A stretch of DNA of 64,000 nucleotides from Acidimicrobiales bacterium (lineage in GTDB: Bacteria > Actinomycetota > Acidimicrobiia > Acidimicrobiales > SZUA-35): positions 2,418,001 to 2,482,000 of the forward strand of contig JAWKIO010000005.1 of assembly GCA_041394265.1 (NCBI GenBank), given 5' to 3'. Under the pieces are notes generated by a model. The model was given only the letters and a program-made list of their open reading frames with translations, searched no databases and had not been told where the DNA came from. The position numbers and the translations under genes are program-made. Below, piece after piece: positions 46,873-56,820 of this stretch (its first letter is position 1; each line of letters opens with the position of its first letter).

Positions 46873-47319
46873 ATGACGACGGAGCATGACTTCGAGTGGC
46901 CCGCCGGACCCGAGCCGTCCGTTCTCGAGCGACCCGTCTTCCTCGAGCCGGGCGAGTCACTCCCTGCGCTGCACTACGCCCACCGCGATGCCGCCCATCA
47001 CTCCGCCGAACGGAGCCGTCGCTACTTCATCGCCACCCTGGTGGCCATTGGCCATTGCATCGCCCTGTTGGCCGCACAGCTCATCGCCGCCGGCGTGGAG
47101 CGGGCCCACCGATCGAGCGAGCTCGTACGCGACGGTGGCCGGCTGCTCGACGACGCCTTCCCGATCATGGTGGTGCTCCACCTGGTTGCCGCCGTCAGCG
47201 TGATGTTCTGGGCCAGCCAGCGCACGCCGCAGCGGCGAGCCGCTTCGCTCATCGCCTCGGGCGCCCTCCATTGCCTGTGTGTCGCCGGCTGGTGGACGCT
47301 CTACGAGATGGCGGCCTGA
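46873..47319 (+). CDS. Three-helix membrane protein of unknown function
   Basis: A 148-residue protein with a 50-residue acidic, Pro-containing N-terminus (EWPAGPEPSVLERPVFLEPG) and three hydrophobic helices at about 55-80, 97-118 and 124-146 (the last GALHCLCVAGWWTLYEMA). No family recognised. The ATG at 46873 has a GAGAGG site; in-frame GTGs at 46864 and 46867 are alternatives. A TACAGT box lies near 46813. It follows the palindromic element downstream of the ABC exporter; a link to the exporter is unproven. Confidence 0.75.
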   Translation: MTTEHDFEWPAGPEPSVLERPVFLEPGESLPALHYAHRDAAHHSAERSRRYFIATLVAIGHCIALLAAQLIAAGVERAHRSSELVRDGGRLLDDAFPIMVVLHLVAAVSVMFWASQRTPQRRAASLIASGALHCLCVAGWWTLYEMAA

Positions 47320-47414
47320 CCGATACCGCTGGCTTGCGCCCGAGCACTCGGTCTCCCTTACGAGTCAGGGCACCTCCGGGCGGGACCGGATCGACTCGAC
47401 CGAGCGGCGAGATG

Positions 47415-48344
47415 TCAGGTGCCGGCGAGTTCGGCGACGATCGGGGCGAAGGCCTCCATCTCATCCGGGCCGACCCCGATGTAGTTGAAGCCGTAGGTCT
47501 CGCGTCGCTCCACGAGATCGGCCGCCATCTGGGTGGTGGTGCCACACAAGGCGAGCGGCGAGGCGAGCGCCTGCTCGGCCGTGAGACCCAGTCCCTGGCC
47601 CATGGCCTCGGCCGTGCCCTGACGGTCGTCGGTGAACACGACGAAGAACGCCCGGACGTTGAGTTCGATGTCGTCGAAACGGTCTCCCGCACCGTCTTTG
47701 ATCCACTGGATCTTCTCGGCGAATCGCTCGGCCACACCGTCGGCGACCGTGTTGCCGTCGATCTTGCCAGAGCGCAGATTGGCGTTGACCCCGACGATGT
47801 CGGCGTGCTGGCCGGCGATACCGAGCATCCGCTGCCCGCCCCCGCCGATGAGGAACGGCACCTTGTCTTGGATCGGCTTGGGGTGCAGGTCGAGGTCGGT
47901 GATCGTGTAGTGCTCTCCTTCGAACGAGAACGGGCCGTCGCCGAAGAGCCCCTTGAGGACGTGGACCGACTCGACCATGCGGTCGATGCGGACGCCGGGC
48001 CGGTCGTAGGTCATTCCCGCCGCGACGTAGTCGGTCTGCATCCAACCGGCGCCGATACCGAGCTCGAGTCGGCCGTCGGACAAGACGTCGAGGGTGGCCA
48101 TCTCCTGGGCGAAGACGACCGGGTGGCGGTAATCGTTGCACCAGACGAGCGCGCCCAACCGCAGGTTGGTGGTGGCATCGGCGGCGCACTGCAACGCGAT
48201 GGCCGGGGCCATCGAGCCGTCGAAGTGATCGGGGAGCGTGAGTGTCGAGTAGCCGAGGTCTTCCGCCTTTCTCGCCAGCTCCACCCACTCGTCACGAGAA
48301 GCAGCAGCACGAGCTTGGACACCGAAGCGGAAGGGTTTGGTCAT
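47415..48344 (-). CDS. LLM class F420-dependent oxidoreductase (TIGR03621-like)
   Basis: A 309-residue TIM barrel of the actinobacterial F420 group. Motifs are FRFGVQARAA, AEDLGYSTLTLPDHFDG, LRLGALVWCNDYRHPVVFAQEMATLDVLSDGRLELGIGAGWM, and VPFLIGGGGQRMLGIAGQHADIVG. Substrate unknown. It is the fourth luciferase-like gene in the window and is not closely similar to the other three. The ATG follows a TAGAGT box by 6 bases. Confidence 0.9.
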   Translation of the reverse strand: MTKPFRFGVQARAAASRDEWVELARKAEDLGYSTLTLPDHFDGSMAPAIALQCAADATTNLRLGALVWCNDYRHPVVFAQEMATLDVLSDGRLELGIGAGWMQTDYVAAGMTYDRPGVRIDRMVESVHVLKGLFGDGPFSFEGEHYTITDLDLHPKPIQDKVPFLIGGGGQRMLGIAGQHADIVGVNANLRSGKIDGNTVADGVAERFAEKIQWIKDGAGDRFDDIELNVRAFFVVFTDDRQGTAEAMGQGLGLTAEQALASPLALCGTTTQMAADLVERRETYGFNYIGVGPDEMEAFAPIVAELAGT

Positions 48345-48350
48345 TCGGCG

Positions 48351-48356
48351 ACTCTA
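48351..48356 (-). promoter_or_regulatory. -10 box of a leaderless promoter for the LLM gene
   Basis: Minus-strand TAGAGT is followed by 6 bases and the ATG at 48344. Confidence 0.5.
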
Positions 48357-48442
48357 TGCCGCCCGGTGCCACGGACCAAGAGTTCGGCACGAGAGGAGGG
48401 TCCGAGCGTGCAGGGCGATCGGCACCCCGGCATGCTGGGGCG

Positions 48443-49474
48443 ATGTCGTCTGCCGCCGATCCGGCGTGGCTCACCTCGGTCCCGAAGGTCGAGCTCCACC
48501 TCCACCTCGAGGGATCGATGTCGGTCGACACGGTGCGCACGCTCACCGAGCGGCACGGCGCCGACCCCACTCGGGTCTGGCCACAGGGGATTCCCGACAC
48601 GTTCTCGTTCGTCGACTTCCCCGACTTCGGCCGCCAGTTCTTCTATGGGCTTTCGTTGCTGCGATCCGGCGACGATCTCGCCACCATCACCGACGACCTG
48701 GCGGCCACCCTCGCCGGGCAGAACGTGCGCTACGCCGAGATCACCACGACGGCCTACACCCACTTCCTCTCACGAGGCGGCCATCGGCTCAGCGAGACCG
48801 ACTACCGCGACGGTCTCAACGAGGGCCGCCGACGGGCCCGCGCTCGTGGCGTCGAGATCGGGTGGGTGATCGACATCCCCCGAGATCTCGAGCGCCCCGA
48901 CTCGACGGTGACGATCGACTACCTCGAGGGCCCGAACACTCCCTCCGGCCTCGTCGGCATCGGCCTCGGCGGCTACGAGGTCGGGTTCCCGGCAGCGCCG
49001 TACGCCGACCACTTTGCGAGAGCGACGGCACTTGGCCTGCAATCGCTGCCCCACGCCGGGGAGACCGAAGGTGCAGCGAGCATCCGATCGGCACTCGACG
49101 ATCTCGGTGCGGTCCGCATCGGCCACGGCGTACGTTGCCTGGAGGATCCCGCCCTCGTTGCTCGGCTCGCCGACGAAGGGGTGCTGCTCGAGGTCAGCCT
49201 CACGAGCAACCGCCTCATCGGCGTGGTCGACGACCTGGCCCGACACCCGCTTCCGGAGCTGCTGGCCGCCGGTGTCCGAGTGTGTCTGAACACCGACGAT
49301 CCCGGATGGTTCGCGACCGACCTGGTGACCGAACTCGCACTGGCGACGAGACACTTCGGCCTGGATCGACGGCAACACGCCGCCCTGTTGCTCGATGCGC
49401 TCGACGCCTCGTTCGCCTCGCCGGAACTGAAGACGTCGATCAGGTCCGAGCTGCGCGACTCGCTCGCCAGCTGA
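48443..49474 (+). CDS. Adenosine deaminase family protein
   Basis: A 343-residue metal-dependent deaminase. Zinc ligands and catalytic residues appear as KVELHLHLEGS (HxH), HAGE, GHG and NTDDPGWF (the canonical segment is NSDDP). The usual CPTSN before the final motif is SLTSN here, so the substrate could be adenosine, adenine or a related purine. A CATGCT box lies 6 bases before the ATG and would fit the leaderless pattern, though it is a weak match. It is followed 54 bases later by lhr on the same strand. Confidence 0.88.
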   Translation: MSSAADPAWLTSVPKVELHLHLEGSMSVDTVRTLTERHGADPTRVWPQGIPDTFSFVDFPDFGRQFFYGLSLLRSGDDLATITDDLAATLAGQNVRYAEITTTAYTHFLSRGGHRLSETDYRDGLNEGRRRARARGVEIGWVIDIPRDLERPDSTVTIDYLEGPNTPSGLVGIGLGGYEVGFPAAPYADHFARATALGLQSLPHAGETEGAASIRSALDDLGAVRIGHGVRCLEDPALVARLADEGVLLEVSLTSNRLIGVVDDLARHPLPELLAAGVRVCLNTDDPGWFATDLVTELALATRHFGLDRRQHAALLLDALDASFASPELKTSIRSELRDSLAS

Positions 49475-49516
49475 GCAGCGACACCGCCGAGTACGTCCTC
49501 TGTCAGAGGTGGTCGG

Positions 49517-49522
49517 TACGGT
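49517..49522 (+). promoter_or_regulatory. -10 box of a leaderless lhr promoter
   Basis: TACGGT ends 6 bases before the ATG at 49529. Confidence 0.55.
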
Positions 49523-49528
49523 GAGGCG

Positions 49529-52500
49529 ATGGCGAGTAGCAAGTCGGGAGCAGCACGGGAGCGACACGCTGTCCTCGCAGGATTCAGCGAGCCCGCCGCC
49601 GAGTGGTTCGCCACCACCTTCGTCGAACCCACCGCACCTCAGGTCGAAGGTTGGCCGGCCATCGCCCGTGGCGACAACACGCTCATCCTCGCCCCCACCG
49701 GTTCGGGCAAGACCCTCACGGCGTTCTTCTGGGGGCTCGATCAGCTCACCTCGGTGCCAACTCCCGACGACAAGAACCGGCGCACCCGCATCCTCTACAT
49801 CTCGCCGCTTCGAGCGCTCGCCGTCGACGTCGAGAAGAACCTGCGGGCGCCACTCCAGGGGGTTCGGTTGGCGGCCGAGCGCCTCGGTCAGCCCTTTCAC
49901 GAGCCGCAGGTGGCATTGCGAACCGGCGACACGCCGCAAGACGAACGACGCCGGCTGGCCAGTCATCCCCCGGATCTCCTGATCACCACCCCCGAGTCCC
50001 TCTACCTCATGCTCACCTCCCGAGTGCGTGAGACCCTGGCCGGCGTCGAAACCGTCATCATCGACGAGATCCACGCTCTCGCTGCCACCAAGCGAGGTGC
50101 GCACAGGGCCCTCAGCCTCGAGCGTCTCGATCGGATCACCGATCGACCGGTCCAACGCATCGGGCTGTCGGCGACCCAGCGCCCGTTGGAGGAGATCGCC
50201 CGGTTCCTCGGTGGCTTCGGACCCGATCGCACACCACGTCCGGTCACCATCGTCGACACCGGCATTCGCAAGGTGCTCGACATCGAGGTGATCGTCCCCG
50301 TCGACGACATGGCCCGCCTCGGCGAGGAGATCGTCGACGAACCGATGAGCGGTCCCGCCGCGGCTGGGCCGGTACGTCGCAGCATCTGGCCGGCCATGCA
50401 CCCCCGACTGCTCGAACTCGTGCAGGAGCACCGGTCCACCATCATCTTCGTCAACGCCCGCCGACTGGCCGAGCGACTCGCCACCCGGCTCAACGAGCTG
50501 GCACTCGACGGCGAGAACCGCTCGGCCGAGGCCGAGGGCCGCCCACCCGAACCCGGGCGAGAACTGGTGAAGGCCCATCACGGATCGCTGAGCAGGGAAC
50601 AGCGGCTCATCATCGAAGACGAGCTGAAACGGGGAACGCTGAAGGGCCTGGTTGCCACGTCGTCGCTCGAGTTGGGAATCGACATGGGCGCCGTCGATCT
50701 GGTGATCCAGGTCGAGTCACCCGGGGCCGTCAGCCGTGGGCTGCAGCGCATCGGCCGCGCCGGTCACCAGGTGGGGGCCCCGAGTCGAGGAAAGTTGTTC
50801 CCCAAGCACCGGTCCGATCTCCTCGAAGCGGCGGTGGTCGTCGACCGGATGCAGTCCGGGCTGATCGAGGAGACCCGCTACCCCCGCAACCCGCTCGACG
50901 TGCTGGCGCAGCAGATCGTGGCAATGGTGGCCATGGACGAGCTCGCCGTCGCAGAGGTGGCCGAGATCGTGCGTGGTGCCGCCAACTTCGTCGAGCTCTC
51001 CGACGACGCGCTCGCCGCCGTGCTCGACCTCCTCGCCGGCCGCTACCCATCCGACGAGTTCGCCGAGCTACGTCCCCGTATCGTGTGGGACCGCACCGCT
51101 CGCCCCGACGCCCCCATCGACGCCGGGCTCGCCGGCACCGTGCGGGGCCGGCCAGGTTCGCAGCGGTTGGCCGTCACCAGCGGCGGCACCATTCCCGATC
51201 GTGGGCTCTATGGCGTCTTCCTCCCCGACGGTGCTCGTGTCGGTGAACTCGACGAGGAGATGGTCTACGAGTCCCGGGTCGGCGAGACCTTCCTGCTCGG
51301 GGCCTCCACCTGGCGAATCGAAGACATCACGCACGAGCGGGTCGTGGTGGTACCGGCGCCGGGACAGCCGGGCAAGATGCCGTTCTGGCATGGCGACGGT
51401 CCGGGGCGCCCGCTCGAGCTGGGTCGAGCCATGGGAGCGTTCAACCGCGAGATCCTCGCCCTGTCCGCCGACGACGCCGGCGAACGCCTGACCGAACGCC
51501 ACGGGCTCGACCATCTGGCGGCCACCAACCTCGTGCAGTTCCTCGACGAACAGCGAGAGGCGACCGGCCGGGTGCCCGACGATCGCACCATCGTGGTGGA
51601 GCGATTCCGCGACGAGATCGGCGACTGGCGGGTGTGCATCCTCAGCCCGTTCGGTGCCCAGGTCCACGCGCCGTGGGGTATGGCGCTGCAGCATCGGCTC
51701 GCCGAGCAGTGGGGCTGGGACGTCGAGCTCATGTGGAGCGATGACGGCATCGTCATCCGGCTTCCCGAGGCCGTCGATCGGGTGCCGGTCGACGAGCTCA
51801 TGATCGACCCTGACGAACTCGACGAGCTGCTGGTCACCCAGCTGCCCCAGACCGCCATGTTCGCCGCTCGGTTCCGTGAGGCGTCGGCCCGAGCGCTTCT
51901 GCTGCCCCGCCGCCGCCCTGATCGTCGAACACCGCTGTGGCAGCAGCGGCAGAAGGCCGCCGACCTGCTGGCAGTTGCGGCCTCCTACCCGAGCTTCCCC
52001 ATCCTGCTCGAGGCCACCCGAGAGTGCGTCAACGACGTGTTCGACCTGCCCGCCTTGCGGGAGGTCCTCACTGAACTCCGCAGTCGCAAGATCAAGGTCC
52101 ACAGCGTCGACACCGAGTCGGCCTCGCCGTTCGCCCAATCCCTGATGTTCGGCTGGATCGCCCAATACATGTACGAGGGCGACGCACCGCTCGCCGAGCG
52201 CCGGGCCGCTGCGCTCTCCCTCGACCGCGAGATGCTGCGAGATCTCCTCGGCGCCGAGGAGCTGCGGGAGCTGCTCGACCCCGAGGTCCTCGAAGCGCTC
52301 GACGCCGAACTGCAGCGCACCGCCGAGGGCTGGCAGGCTCGTCACGTCGATGCGGTCGAAGACCTCATGCGTTGGCTGGGTCCGCTCTCGCTCGACGAGA
52401 TCGAGGCGCGGTGCGCTGGCATCGACGCGGGAGCCGCCGTTGCCGAGCTGCTCGATCAGCGGCGCATCATCGGGGTGGCGGTGGGCGGCGAGCAGCGGTT

Positions 52501-54124
52501 GGCGGCCGCCGAAGATGCCTCACGCCTGCGCGACGCGCTCGGCGTTGCCCTTCCGCCCGGTTTGCCTCAGGCCTTCACCGACTCGGTCGCCGATCCCCTC
52601 GGCGACCTCCTCACTCGCTATGCCCGCACCCATACGCCGTTCCTCACCGACGAGGTCGCCGATCGCTACGGTCTCGAACCCGAGCGGGCGCGTCGTGGTC
52701 TCGACGAGCTCGAGCGACTCGGGCGCATCGTGCGAGGCGAGTTCCGCCCCGACGGGGTCGAACGAGAGTGGTGCCACAACGACGTCCTGCGGGTGCTGCG
52801 CCGGCGCTCGCTGGCTGCGCTCCGACGCGAGGTCGAACCGGTCGACCACGACGTCCTCGCCCGCTTCCTTCCCGACTGGCAGCACGTCGGCTCCCGCCTC
52901 CACGGCGTCGATGGTCTGGCCGAGGTGATCACGAGTCTGCAGGGTGCCGCCCTGCCGGCGTCCATGCTCGAAGTCGACATCCTTCCCGCCCGGTTGCCCG
53001 CCTATCGCTCCACCGACCTCGACACACTGCTCACCGCCGGCGAGGTGGTGTGGGTCGGTGGCGGAGCGCTCGGCTCCGACGACGGTCGACTCCGGTTGCT
53101 GTGGCGAGACCAGGTGCCCTTCCTGTCACCTGAGCCTGCCGACGAACGACCGGATGACCCCATTCACGCCGCCCTCCGCGCTCGACTGGCCAGCGGCGGT
53201 GCGTCGTTCTGGTCCGACCTGGTCGATGCGGCCCAGGCGGCCGAGCTCGACTACACCGACACCAGCGTCTTGCGGGCGCTGTGGGACCTGGTCTGGGCCG
53301 GCGAGGTCACCAACGACTCCCTGACCCCGTTGCGCGCATTGATCGGTGGCGCCGGACCATCCAAGGCCGGTGCGTCGAGCCGGGGCAGGACCGGACGTCG
53401 CCCCAACCTTCGCTCACTGTCGCGCCTCGGCCCGCCGGCGGCCACCGGTCGCTGGTCGCTGGTCGATCAGCTGCGACGACCGGCGGCCACACCCACTGAG
53501 CAGGCCACGGCCCGGGCGCTCCAGCTGCTCGAACGCTACGGCGTGCTGACACGCGAGATGGCCCTGGCTGAAGGCGCTGCCGGCGGGTTCGCAGGCGTCT
53601 ACCCGGTGCTGAAGGAGCTCGAAGACCGTGGTCAGGTGCGGCGGGGCTACTTCGTCGCCGGACTCGGTGCGGCCCAGTTCGCGTTGCCGGGTGCCGTTGA
53701 TCGGCTGCGCAGTGAACGCGACGCCAACATCCACGATGCTGCGTTTGATGCCGATGCCGACCTCCTGGTGCTGGCCGCCACCGACCCCGCACAACCCTAC
53801 GGAGCCGCGTTGCCCTGGCCCGACACCGAGGGCCGTCCGTCCCGGTCGATCGGCGCCTATGTGGTGCTGCGGAGGGGTATCCCCCTCGTGTTCCTCGATC
53901 GTGGGGCCCGCAGCCTCGTCACCTTCGCCCAGCCGGATGGGCACGACCTCGCCAACGACGGTGCGTGGGTGCAGGCGCTCGCCGGCCTGGTGGCACGCAA
54001 ACAACTCAAGCGCATCGAGATCACCAAGGTCGACGGATCACCGAGTGCCGAACACCCAGCGATCCGCGACCTGCTGTTGGCCAACGGTTTCAAGCAGGGC
54101 TACAAGGGCCCCACCCTCCGCTGA
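49529..54124 (+). CDS. lhr: Large helicase-related protein Lhr
   Basis: A 1531-residue superfamily 2 DNA helicase, close to mycobacterial Lhr (about 1500). It translocates 3'-5' and unwinds DNA-DNA and RNA-DNA duplexes in repair. Motif I APTGSGKT has K61; further motifs are VIIDEIHALAATKRGAH (DEIH), GLSATQRPLEEIARFLGG, KAHHGSLSREQRL, TSSLELGIDMGAVDLV and QRIGRAGHQVG. The long C-terminal part holds the winged-helix and Lhr-specific domains (from about 900 on). It is monocistronic; no LexA box lies at its promoter. An Nei glycosylase gene is 5 kb away. Confidence 0.95.
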   Translation: MASSKSGAARERHAVLAGFSEPAAEWFATTFVEPTAPQVEGWPAIARGDNTLILAPTGSGKTLTAFFWGLDQLTSVPTPDDKNRRTRILYISPLRALAVDVEKNLRAPLQGVRLAAERLGQPFHEPQVALRTGDTPQDERRRLASHPPDLLITTPESLYLMLTSRVRETLAGVETVIIDEIHALAATKRGAHRALSLERLDRITDRPVQRIGLSATQRPLEEIARFLGGFGPDRTPRPVTIVDTGIRKVLDIEVIVPVDDMARLGEEIVDEPMSGPAAAGPVRRSIWPAMHPRLLELVQEHRSTIIFVNARRLAERLATRLNELALDGENRSAEAEGRPPEPGRELVKAHHGSLSREQRLIIEDELKRGTLKGLVATSSLELGIDMGAVDLVIQVESPGAVSRGLQRIGRAGHQVGAPSRGKLFPKHRSDLLEAAVVVDRMQSGLIEETRYPRNPLDVLAQQIVAMVAMDELAVAEVAEIVRGAANFVELSDDALAAVLDLLAGRYPSDEFAELRPRIVWDRTARPDAPIDAGLAGTVRGRPGSQRLAVTSGGTIPDRGLYGVFLPDGARVGELDEEMVYESRVGETFLLGASTWRIEDITHERVVVVPAPGQPGKMPFWHGDGPGRPLELGRAMGAFNREILALSADDAGERLTERHGLDHLAATNLVQFLDEQREATGRVPDDRTIVVERFRDEIGDWRVCILSPFGAQVHAPWGMALQHRLAEQWGWDVELMWSDDGIVIRLPEAVDRVPVDELMIDPDELDELLVTQLPQTAMFAARFREASARALLLPRRRPDRRTPLWQQRQKAADLLAVAASYPSFPILLEATRECVNDVFDLPALREVLTELRSRKIKVHSVDTESASPFAQSLMFGWIAQYMYEGDAPLAERRAAALSLDREMLRDLLGAEELRELLDPEVLEALDAELQRTAEGWQARHVDAVEDLMRWLGPLSLDEIEARCAGIDAGAAVAELLDQRRIIGVAVGGEQRLAAAEDASRLRDALGVALPPGLPQAFTDSVADPLGDLLTRYARTHTPFLTDEVADRYGLEPERARRGLDELERLGRIVRGEFRPDGVEREWCHNDVLRVLRRRSLAALRREVEPVDHDVLARFLPDWQHVGSRLHGVDGLAEVITSLQGAALPASMLEVDILPARLPAYRSTDLDTLLTAGEVVWVGGGALGSDDGRLRLLWRDQVPFLSPEPADERPDDPIHAALRARLASGGASFWSDLVDAAQAAELDYTDTSVLRALWDLVWAGEVTNDSLTPLRALIGGAGPSKAGASSRGRTGRRPNLRSLSRLGPPAATGRWSLVDQLRRPAATPTEQATARALQLLERYGVLTREMALAEGAAGGFAGVYPVLKELEDRGQVRRGYFVAGLGAAQFALPGAVDRLRSERDANIHDAAFDADADLLVLAATDPAQPYGAALPWPDTEGRPSRSIGAYVVLRRGIPLVFLDRGARSLVTFAQPDGHDLANDGAWVQALAGLVARKQLKRIEITKVDGSPSAEHPAIRDLLLANGFKQGYKGPTLR

Positions 54125-54127
54125 TCC

Positions 54128-54209
54128 GCCAACTCGAGAGCCCACACGACACAAGTGTCGCCCTGGCTCTCGAGTTGGCTGGGTTTGTCGCTCGGGGTCT
54201 CGAGTTCGG
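54128..54209. repeat. Palindromic element between convergent genes
   Basis: Perfect 15-bp arms GCCAACTCGAGAGCC (54128-54142) and complement (54165-54179) enclose a perfect inner hairpin CGACAC-AA-GTGTCG (54047+100 to 54160, i.e. 54147-54160). An extra partial right arm GGTCTCGAGTTCGG follows at 54196-54209. It starts four bases after the lhr stop and sits in the 144-base gap before the 3' end of the permease gene, so it could end transcription from both sides. Confidence 0.93.
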
Positions 54210-54268
54210 ACGGTCTGAGGCGTCGACCGAGTCGGCTCCGAGCGCACGAGACGGGTCGCGACCAGCCG

Positions 54269-56818
54269 CTACTCGGTGGCGATCGATTCCAACACGTTGA
54301 GGCGAGACGCTCGGTAGGCCGGAACGAGCGACGACACGATGCCGATGATGATCGCCAGGACGAGCATCACGATCAGGCTCACGACCGGCACGCTGAAGGC
54401 GATCTCGCCCTGGTCGCGAAGTGCGTACACGATCGCGTAGCCGAAGAACATGCCGAGGAGGATCCCCTGCACCGCACCGAGGACGGCGGTGATGACGGCC
54501 TCCGACCGGATGGTGGATCGGATCTGGCTCTGGGTCATGCCGATGGCCCGCAAGAGTCCGATCTCGCGAGTTCGCTCGATCACCGACAGGCGCAGCGTGT
54601 TGGCGATGCCGAAGGCGGCGATGATGACCGCCAGGGCGAGGAGGCCGTAGATCAGCCGTACGAGCTGGTTGAGCGAGTCGGCCTGCGCCTCGATGTACTG
54701 ATCCCGATCCTGCACCGTGGCATTCGGATAGGGCGCAGCGACCGCCTCGATCGCCGGACGGGCGTCTTCGATCGACACACCATCGGCGAGGATGATGTAG
54801 TCGGTGAAGTCGAACTGCTCGGCGCCGGTTTGCTCGTACAACGAGGTGGCGATGGTGTAGTTCCCGGCGAACTCGTTGTTCTCGTAGAGTCCGGCAACGG
54901 TCAGATCACGAGGTGTGCCGTCGATGAACGTGACCTGCAGCGTGTCGCCGACCCCGATGCCGAGGTCGGCCGCTTTGTCTTCGTACACGAAGATGCTCGA
55001 TGGGCCCAGGTCGCCAGGTGATCCTGCGGTGACGCCGATGTCGAAGACATCGAATGCTCGGGCCGGGTCGACCACGCTGAAGAAGTCAGCGGTGTCTTCG
55101 TCGTTGACTTGGCCGAATCCGACACGGATTCCGGCCGCCGTCTCGACCTCGGGCAGCGCGGCGAGTTCGTCGACGAGTGAGGGCGGGAGTCCACCACCAA
55201 AGCCGCCGGTGCCGGAGTCGATCGCATAGTCGCCGGTGAACTGCTCACCGATGATGTCTCGGATCGTGGTCTGCAATGAGGCAGCGAGGATCGACACGCC
55301 GGCCACCAGGGCCACACCGATCGTGAGCGCCGCTGCGGTGCGAGCGGTGCGCTTCGGGCTGCGCATGGCGTTCTCGCGAGCGATGTTGCCCGTGACGCCC
55401 CGCGAGGCGGCGAGCGGCGCGCCGATCACACGAGCGACCGGTCGAGCGATGACCGGGCCCAGCACGAACACGCCGACGAAGATGACCGCTGCGCCCAATC
55501 CGACGAGGGAGATCTCGGGCTGCAACAGCCCGGCCACCATGGAGAAGACGCCGAGCGCCAGCACGAGCAGGCCCGAGAGCAACCGCACCCGGGAGTACCC
55601 CTGCGATTCGGCCGCCGCCTCACGCAGCGCCTCGATGGGGGCGATACGCGAAGCGTTGATGGCCGGGAACACCGCCGAGACGAGGGTAACGATCATCCCG
55701 GCGACCATGCCGGCCACCAGGGTCGACGTCTGGATCACCAGGCCGGCGCTCGGAAGTTCCAAACCGATCCCGCTCAACGCCGCTCGGATGCCGATCGACA
55801 GCAAGATGCCTGCCCCGATGCCGAGCGCCGAGGCGACGAGCCCGATCACCCCGGCTTCGAGGAAGACCGACTGCAGCACCTGACGCCGGCTCGCTCCGAT
55901 CGCTCGCAGCAGTGCGAGCTCGCGCTGCTTCTGGGCGATCAGGATCGAGAACGTGTTGTAGATCACGAAGCTCGAAACGAACAGGGCGATCACGGCGAAC
56001 ACGGTGAGGAAGATGTTGAAGAACGACAGACCGTCTTGGATGGCGCTCTGGCTCTCCTCGGTCAGCTGCTCGCCGGTGACCGCTTCGACTGGCCCGTCGA
56101 GAGCGGCCGTGAGACGGCTGACGATCTCGTCTTGGCTGACCCCGTCGTCGGCCACGATCGAGATGCCGGTGAGCTGACCCTCGAGGTCGAGGAAGTCCTG
56201 GGCGGTCGGAAGGTCGAGCAAGGCGAACGACGCGCCGCCGGGCGAGTCGCTGGTGCCGAACTTGGCAACGCCGACGAGCTCGAACTCGCGAGCGCCGGAG
56301 GTGCCGATCACGGTGACCCGGTCACCGACGGAGAGCTTGCCCTTGTCGGCGGACGCGTTGTCGATGACCAACTCGTCGGGGCCTGACGGGCCACGACTGC
56401 CGTCGAGGAGTTGCCACGGGTTGACCTGCTCGGTGGCATTCCACGAGAACGTGAACGTGGGGGGTCCCTGGCCCGGATTGCCGATGGGTTCACCGTCGGC
56501 GCCGACGATCTGGCCCGTACCCGCCACGTAGGGGTCGGAAGCGGCCACACCGTCGACGGCGGCAACGACGGCGGCATAGGACTCGTCCATGTTCGAGCGG
56601 ATCTCGCCGCCGAAGCCGAGGTCGAGCGTTTCGGTGGAGCGGACCTCGGCATCGGTGTCTTCGTAGACACTGGCGAAGAGGTTGTCGAAGGCCTTGCCGA
56701 CCGAGTCGGTGAAGACGAGGGTGCCGACGAGGAACGACACCCCGAGGATCACGGCGAAGGCCGTGCCGATGAGGCGGGCCTTGTGGCCCATGATCGACTT
56801 CAGTGTGGTCTTGAACAT
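54269..56818 (-). CDS. FtsX/MacB-type ABC transporter permease, fused double unit
   Basis: An 849-residue protein with two FtsX-type modules. Each has four-helix FtsX cores: helix 1 near residues 17-37, a first outside domain (about 40-255), helices near 260-420 (FVIYNTFSILIAQKQRELALLRAIGASRRQVL), then a second half with an outside domain (about 520-710) and the C-terminal core (LRLSVIERTREIGLLRAIGMTQSQIR). The RE(L/I)-x-LLRAIG motif occurs in both halves. Such permeases move lipoproteins, peptides or drugs, or transduce force without transport. The ATG lies 2 bases after the ATPase stop. Confidence 0.92.
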   Translation of the reverse strand: MFKTTLKSIMGHKARLIGTAFAVILGVSFLVGTLVFTDSVGKAFDNLFASVYEDTDAEVRSTETLDLGFGGEIRSNMDESYAAVVAAVDGVAASDPYVAGTGQIVGADGEPIGNPGQGPPTFTFSWNATEQVNPWQLLDGSRGPSGPDELVIDNASADKGKLSVGDRVTVIGTSGAREFELVGVAKFGTSDSPGGASFALLDLPTAQDFLDLEGQLTGISIVADDGVSQDEIVSRLTAALDGPVEAVTGEQLTEESQSAIQDGLSFFNIFLTVFAVIALFVSSFVIYNTFSILIAQKQRELALLRAIGASRRQVLQSVFLEAGVIGLVASALGIGAGILLSIGIRAALSGIGLELPSAGLVIQTSTLVAGMVAGMIVTLVSAVFPAINASRIAPIEALREAAAESQGYSRVRLLSGLLVLALGVFSMVAGLLQPEISLVGLGAAVIFVGVFVLGPVIARPVARVIGAPLAASRGVTGNIARENAMRSPKRTARTAAALTIGVALVAGVSILAASLQTTIRDIIGEQFTGDYAIDSGTGGFGGGLPPSLVDELAALPEVETAAGIRVGFGQVNDEDTADFFSVVDPARAFDVFDIGVTAGSPGDLGPSSIFVYEDKAADLGIGVGDTLQVTFIDGTPRDLTVAGLYENNEFAGNYTIATSLYEQTGAEQFDFTDYIILADGVSIEDARPAIEAVAAPYPNATVQDRDQYIEAQADSLNQLVRLIYGLLALAVIIAAFGIANTLRLSVIERTREIGLLRAIGMTQSQIRSTIRSEAVITAVLGAVQGILLGMFFGYAIVYALRDQGEIAFSVPVVSLIVMLVLAIIIGIVSSLVPAYRASRLNVLESIATE

Positions 56819-56820
56819 GC

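Noticed and set aside
48770..50581. 603-codon minus-strand frame opposite the deaminase and lhr genes
   Set aside because: Crosses two real plus-strand genes and has shadow composition without domains.
49529..54124. LexA control of lhr
   Set aside because: No TCGAAC-N4-GTTCGA-like site was seen upstream of lhr; only the 19 kb site is convincing.
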